Notes under the pieces: generated by a model
The model's input: the letters and a program-made list of their open reading frames with translations, nothing else
The model's database searches: none
What the model was told of the DNA's origin: nothing
In this document: positions 25,680 through 27,602 of the stretch, one piece after another
Numbering within the stretch: the first letter of the stretch is position 1
Layout: every line of letters starts with the position of its first letter
From: an uncultured Oscillibacter sp.
Lineage (GTDB): Bacteria; Bacillota_A; Clostridia; Oscillospirales; Oscillospiraceae
NCBI GenBank assembly: GCA_951800675.1
Contig: CATOKC010000034.1
Span: 1-27,602, forward strand
DNA: 27,602 bases
Reading direction: 5' to 3'
Position numbers and translations under genes: made by a program

Positions 25680-25687
25680 GTTCCGCC

Positions 25688-25923
25688 TCACATTTCACTC
25701 AGGGTTTTGTAGATGACCGACAGGGAAATCGCGCGCAGCAGCATTCCAATAAATAAAATGTAATAAGGGAGGTTCCCTTCACTCATCCTCGCGGCATTTT
25801 CCGGCAGTTCCTGTAGCAGCGTCAGGAGAAAGGAGAACGCGCAGTACACTCCGCAGCCGCCGGTTAAAATCCACATTAGTTTTTCCAGGACTTCAATACG
25901 CTCAGCTTGCTGAACTGCTCCAT
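25688..25923 (-). pseudogene. Small two-span membrane protein gene with a homopolymer frameshift
   Basis: The best ribosome site (AGGGGG, seven bases before ATG 25923) starts MEQFSKLSVLKSWKN and then a stop. Adding one A to the five-base A run (T run 25880-25884 on the plus strand) joins it to KKLMWILTGGCGVYCAFSFL, giving a 78-residue protein with two membrane segments. As sequenced, TAA overlaps ATG 25876 (TAATG) and the second frame could still be made from there. Downstream, a 52-bp diverged copy of the gene's end (25696-25747) sits at 25947-25998, a mark of an old tandem duplication. Confidence 0.65.
25696..25747. repeat. Diverged 52-bp duplicate, copy A (3' end of the membrane-protein gene)
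   Basis: This segment codes the end of the two-span membrane protein (minus strand: GMLLRAISLSVIYKTLSEM then stop). It aligns without gaps to 25947-25998 with about 42 of 52 bases identical, including a run GATGACCGA. Confidence 0.75.
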
Positions 25924-25946
25924 ATAAGCGCCCCCTTCTATCAGCT

Positions 25947-25998
25947 CACTTAGCGTTTTATGGATGACCGATGGGGAAATTGGGTGCTGCAGCATTCC
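25947..25998. repeat. Diverged 52-bp duplicate, copy B (relic)
   Basis: On the minus strand this reads GMLQHPISPSVIHKTLSEL, a relative of the C-terminus encoded by copy A. The relic begins straight after the gene at 26008 and lacks its own body and stop, so it is most likely what remains of a deleted tandem paralogue. The gene at 25688-25923 now follows it. Confidence 0.7.
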
Positions 25999-26007
25999 GA
26001 TCTATGT

Positions 26008-26519
26008 TTATTTCACAGTGAACTCCACCCCGATATACCGGTCAGAGGAACGGTTGTCTGGATCTACAACTTCCTTAACAAACAGGTACTCCCCCGGCTT
26101 CAAAGGGCCATACATATCTTCCCAGTTCACCGACAGATTGCTTTCCTTATAGTCCAGATTCGGTACGTTGTCCGGGGCAAAACCCATAACGATCAAGTGG
26201 GCAAACCAGTCCCCGCTGAAGCCGTCAATCCAGGCAACCTCCGTCCATGTCCGGCTGTTCTGATATACTTTTTGGGCAATATAGTATTGCTCTCCATACC
26301 CAATTTTAGGGATTCCCTCCTTGTGCAGAACCGCCATGGCCCCGGTGGCCGTAACGGTGGATGGGTCCACCGTCAGCCAAACGTGTTCGTCCTCCGTCAA
26401 GACCACCGGATTTTCCTGACCGTTCAGCGACACAGTGGCGGGGACGTTCTTCCTGCCCCCCAGAGGGTAGCCAACAGAATTGCCAGCGCCGCCAAAATGA
26501 GGAGTCTGTTTCTTTTCAT
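26008..26519 (-). pseudogene. Exported protein gene with a frameshift in a six-base G run
   Basis: A signal peptide (MKRNRLLILAALAILLATLW) starts at ATG 26519 with AAAGG eight bases upstream, but its frame stops ten codons after the six-base G run (plus strand C run 26456-26461). The body continues in another frame (VSLNGQENPVVLTEDEHVWL onward). Adding one G restores LWGGRKNVPATVSLNG and a 170-residue exported protein. The body is beta-rich (DEHVWLTVDPSTVTATGAMA, then FVKEVVDPDNRSSDRYIGVE) and resembles a small immunoglobulin-like or copper-binding-style domain, not assigned. Confidence 0.65.
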
Positions 26520-26532
26520 ATCTATCGCCTTT

Positions 26533-26979
26533 CTAAAAATTCATCTGGAACCAATACCAACGCGCCGTGATTCTCTCCGTTCGCTCGTGATTATCTCCAT
26601 CCGTTTCTTCCCAACTCCAGCCGGTATCATCCCACACAAAATCCACCTCTGTGCCCTGAAACCCAATGGGGCGGTCATCCTCTGAATAGTAAAAGCCCTC
26701 ATAGGCGGTGGCAGAACCGATGCCGGTCCCCTTTGTGATAAACTCCACCATTCCGGCAGCCGGATAATAATATACACGCCATCCGTTATAGGCTGCGTAT
26801 TTCGGAGGGTCCGCCATCAGCGTGGTTGCGAACTGTTCCAGCGCCTCTTGGTTCGTCTGGACATACTCAATAATATCAGCCTTCTCGACGCGCTTTTGGA
26901 AAGCTGCGGTATCCAGGAATCCGGCGGCCGCTATAGCGCACAAGATACAAATTGCCGCAACAACTATCGGTCTTTTCAT
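26533..26979 (-). CDS. Exported hypothetical protein
   Basis: This 148-residue protein begins with a signal peptide or anchor (MKRPIVVAAICILCAIAAAGF) and a short helical segment, then a soluble region rich in aromatic residues (YNGWRVYYYPAAGMVEFI, DTGWSWEETDGDN) ending in WYWFQMNF. ATG 26979 has AGGAG seven bases upstream, 25 bases after the stop of the partial gene. It is followed after 13 bases by the frameshifted exported protein. No family recognised. Confidence 0.7.
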   Translation of the reverse strand: MKRPIVVAAICILCAIAAAGFLDTAAFQKRVEKADIIEYVQTNQEALEQFATTLMADPPKYAAYNGWRVYYYPAAGMVEFITKGTGIGSATAYEGFYYSEDDRPIGFQGTEVDFVWDDTGWSWEETDGDNHERTERITARWYWFQMNF

Positions 26980-27004
26980 ATGAGCGCTCCTCGTACAGTT
27001 TTGC

Positions 27005-27602
27005 TCACGCCAATGCGGGGACGAAGGTACTCCACCCGCTGCCGCCCCGCTCCGCATCCCGGTCATCCGAGAGGGTGAACGAGTAAACCGGCTGCCGAAA
27101 GCCCTTGCTGTCGGTCAGGTATTGCAAGTCACAGGCTGTAACCCGCACCCGCTTGGGGGACAGTTCATCAAACATGGGCACGTCCCGCCAGGAGAACCGG
27201 CCCGCACAGAGCCGATTATATGCCTCCTTGGGGGAGATGACCGAGGCGTTCCCCTGGAGGGTGCTGACAGAGAGGGCGTTGTCTACTCTGAAAAGAACGT
27301 CATCCTCGGCTGCCCGGCAAGACAGTTCACCATCCGTCAGCACGCCGTCTTCCATTACGCTCTCCGCCCGGAAAGCATACTCTCCCTTTTCCCTGTTTAC
27401 CACAATGAAGCTGGCCGCACCGGGTACTTCAATGCCCAGCTTTTGCAGAGCCGCCCGGAGCTCACTCTCACTTGTCCCGCCTTTCTCTATATGGCGCAGA
27501 TCGTTGTCTACCCGGTAATCTGTGTAGTGATAGGAGCAGTCTCTATAACTTACCCACAAGCTATATGTTCTGTGATCGGTGTAGGCGGCAATATTGTCAT
27601 AA
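27005..27602 (-). CDS. C-terminal part of an extracytoplasmic protein (partial at right edge)
   Basis: The frame runs from the right window edge to the stop at 27005. The visible part is soluble, mixed alpha/beta, with SVSTLQGNASVISPKEAYNR, RFSWRDVPMFDELSPKRV and DLQYLTDSKGFRQPVYSF near the end; the last motifs are reminiscent of YycI-type regulatory proteins (walK/yycG partners), but only loosely. The start and N-terminal half are outside the window. It is the first visible gene of the minus-strand run. Confidence 0.6.
   Translation of the reverse strand, partial: YDNIAAYTDHRTYSLWVSYRDCSYHYTDYRVDNDLRHIEKGGTSESELRAALQKLGIEVPGAASFIVVNREKGEYAFRAESVMEDGVLTDGELSCRAAEDDVLFRVDNALSVSTLQGNASVISPKEAYNRLCAGRFSWRDVPMFDELSPKRVRVTACDLQYLTDSKGFRQPVYSFTLSDDRDAERGGSGWSTFVPALA

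Noticed and set aside
25876..25995. 40-codon frame on the minus strand (GMLQHPISP...)
   Set aside because: No ribosome site for its ATG at 25995, and it consists of the diverged duplicate relic plus the start segment of the next gene.
1..27602. tRNA, rRNA and known riboswitches
   Set aside because: None could be recognised by eye on either strand.

Overview
The window looks like the genome of a GC-rich Firmicute of the gut Clostridia, most likely an Oscillospiraceae relative. This is inferred from strong AGGAGG-type ribosome binding sites, frequent GTG/TTG starts, Gram-positive lipoprotein signals, and a mobilisation module of the kind found in Clostridia conjugative elements. No rRNA, tRNA or CRISPR array was seen, so the placement is tentative.

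Region 1 (1-9226) is part of an integrative/mobilisable element. It holds two tandem DUF3848-type genes (the first cut by the window edge), a MobL/MobP3-type relaxase with a long C-terminal Sel1-repeat array, a DUF3991/Toprim primase-like protein, a VirD4/TraG coupling ATPase and a small winged-helix protein that overlaps the coupling-protein gene. Two genes sit backwards inside this module: a small unknown ORF and a 648-residue coiled-coil protein ending in a DUF2325 domain. A strong terminator at 9184-9226 closes the module. No integrase, attachment site or remaining type IV secretion genes are visible.

Region 2 (9227-12109) holds a large lipoprotein gene split by a one-base deletion in a G run and, on the opposite strand, a sigma-70 region-2 remnant that lacks region 4.

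Region 3 (12181-18404, minus strand) is a compact uptake operon: an RpiR/SIS regulator with its own promoter, then phnD, phnC, phnE, phnE and a CpdB-like metallophosphatase with no signal peptide. A perfect 18-bp inverted repeat lies between the regulator and phnD, and a long stem-loop lies between phnD and phnC. No C-P lyase genes are present. The likely logic is import of a phosphorus compound followed by cytosolic phosphoester hydrolysis, perhaps under control of a sugar-phosphate-sensing repressor.

Region 4 (18426-27602, minus strand) is a run of closely spaced genes for exported, lipid-anchored or membrane proteins, most without a recognisable family. They include DUF6199-like and DUF6487-like small proteins, a protein with the KPVIYLYP motif and several with MKR-type signal peptides. 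Two of them are frameshifted at homopolymers, and a 52-bp diverged duplication marks a likely collapsed tandem paralogue. With the split lipoprotein gene of region 2, three genes are each repaired by adding one base to a homopolymer. That pattern means either assembly indels or real decay or phase variation, and this should be settled before the genes are called pseudogenes.
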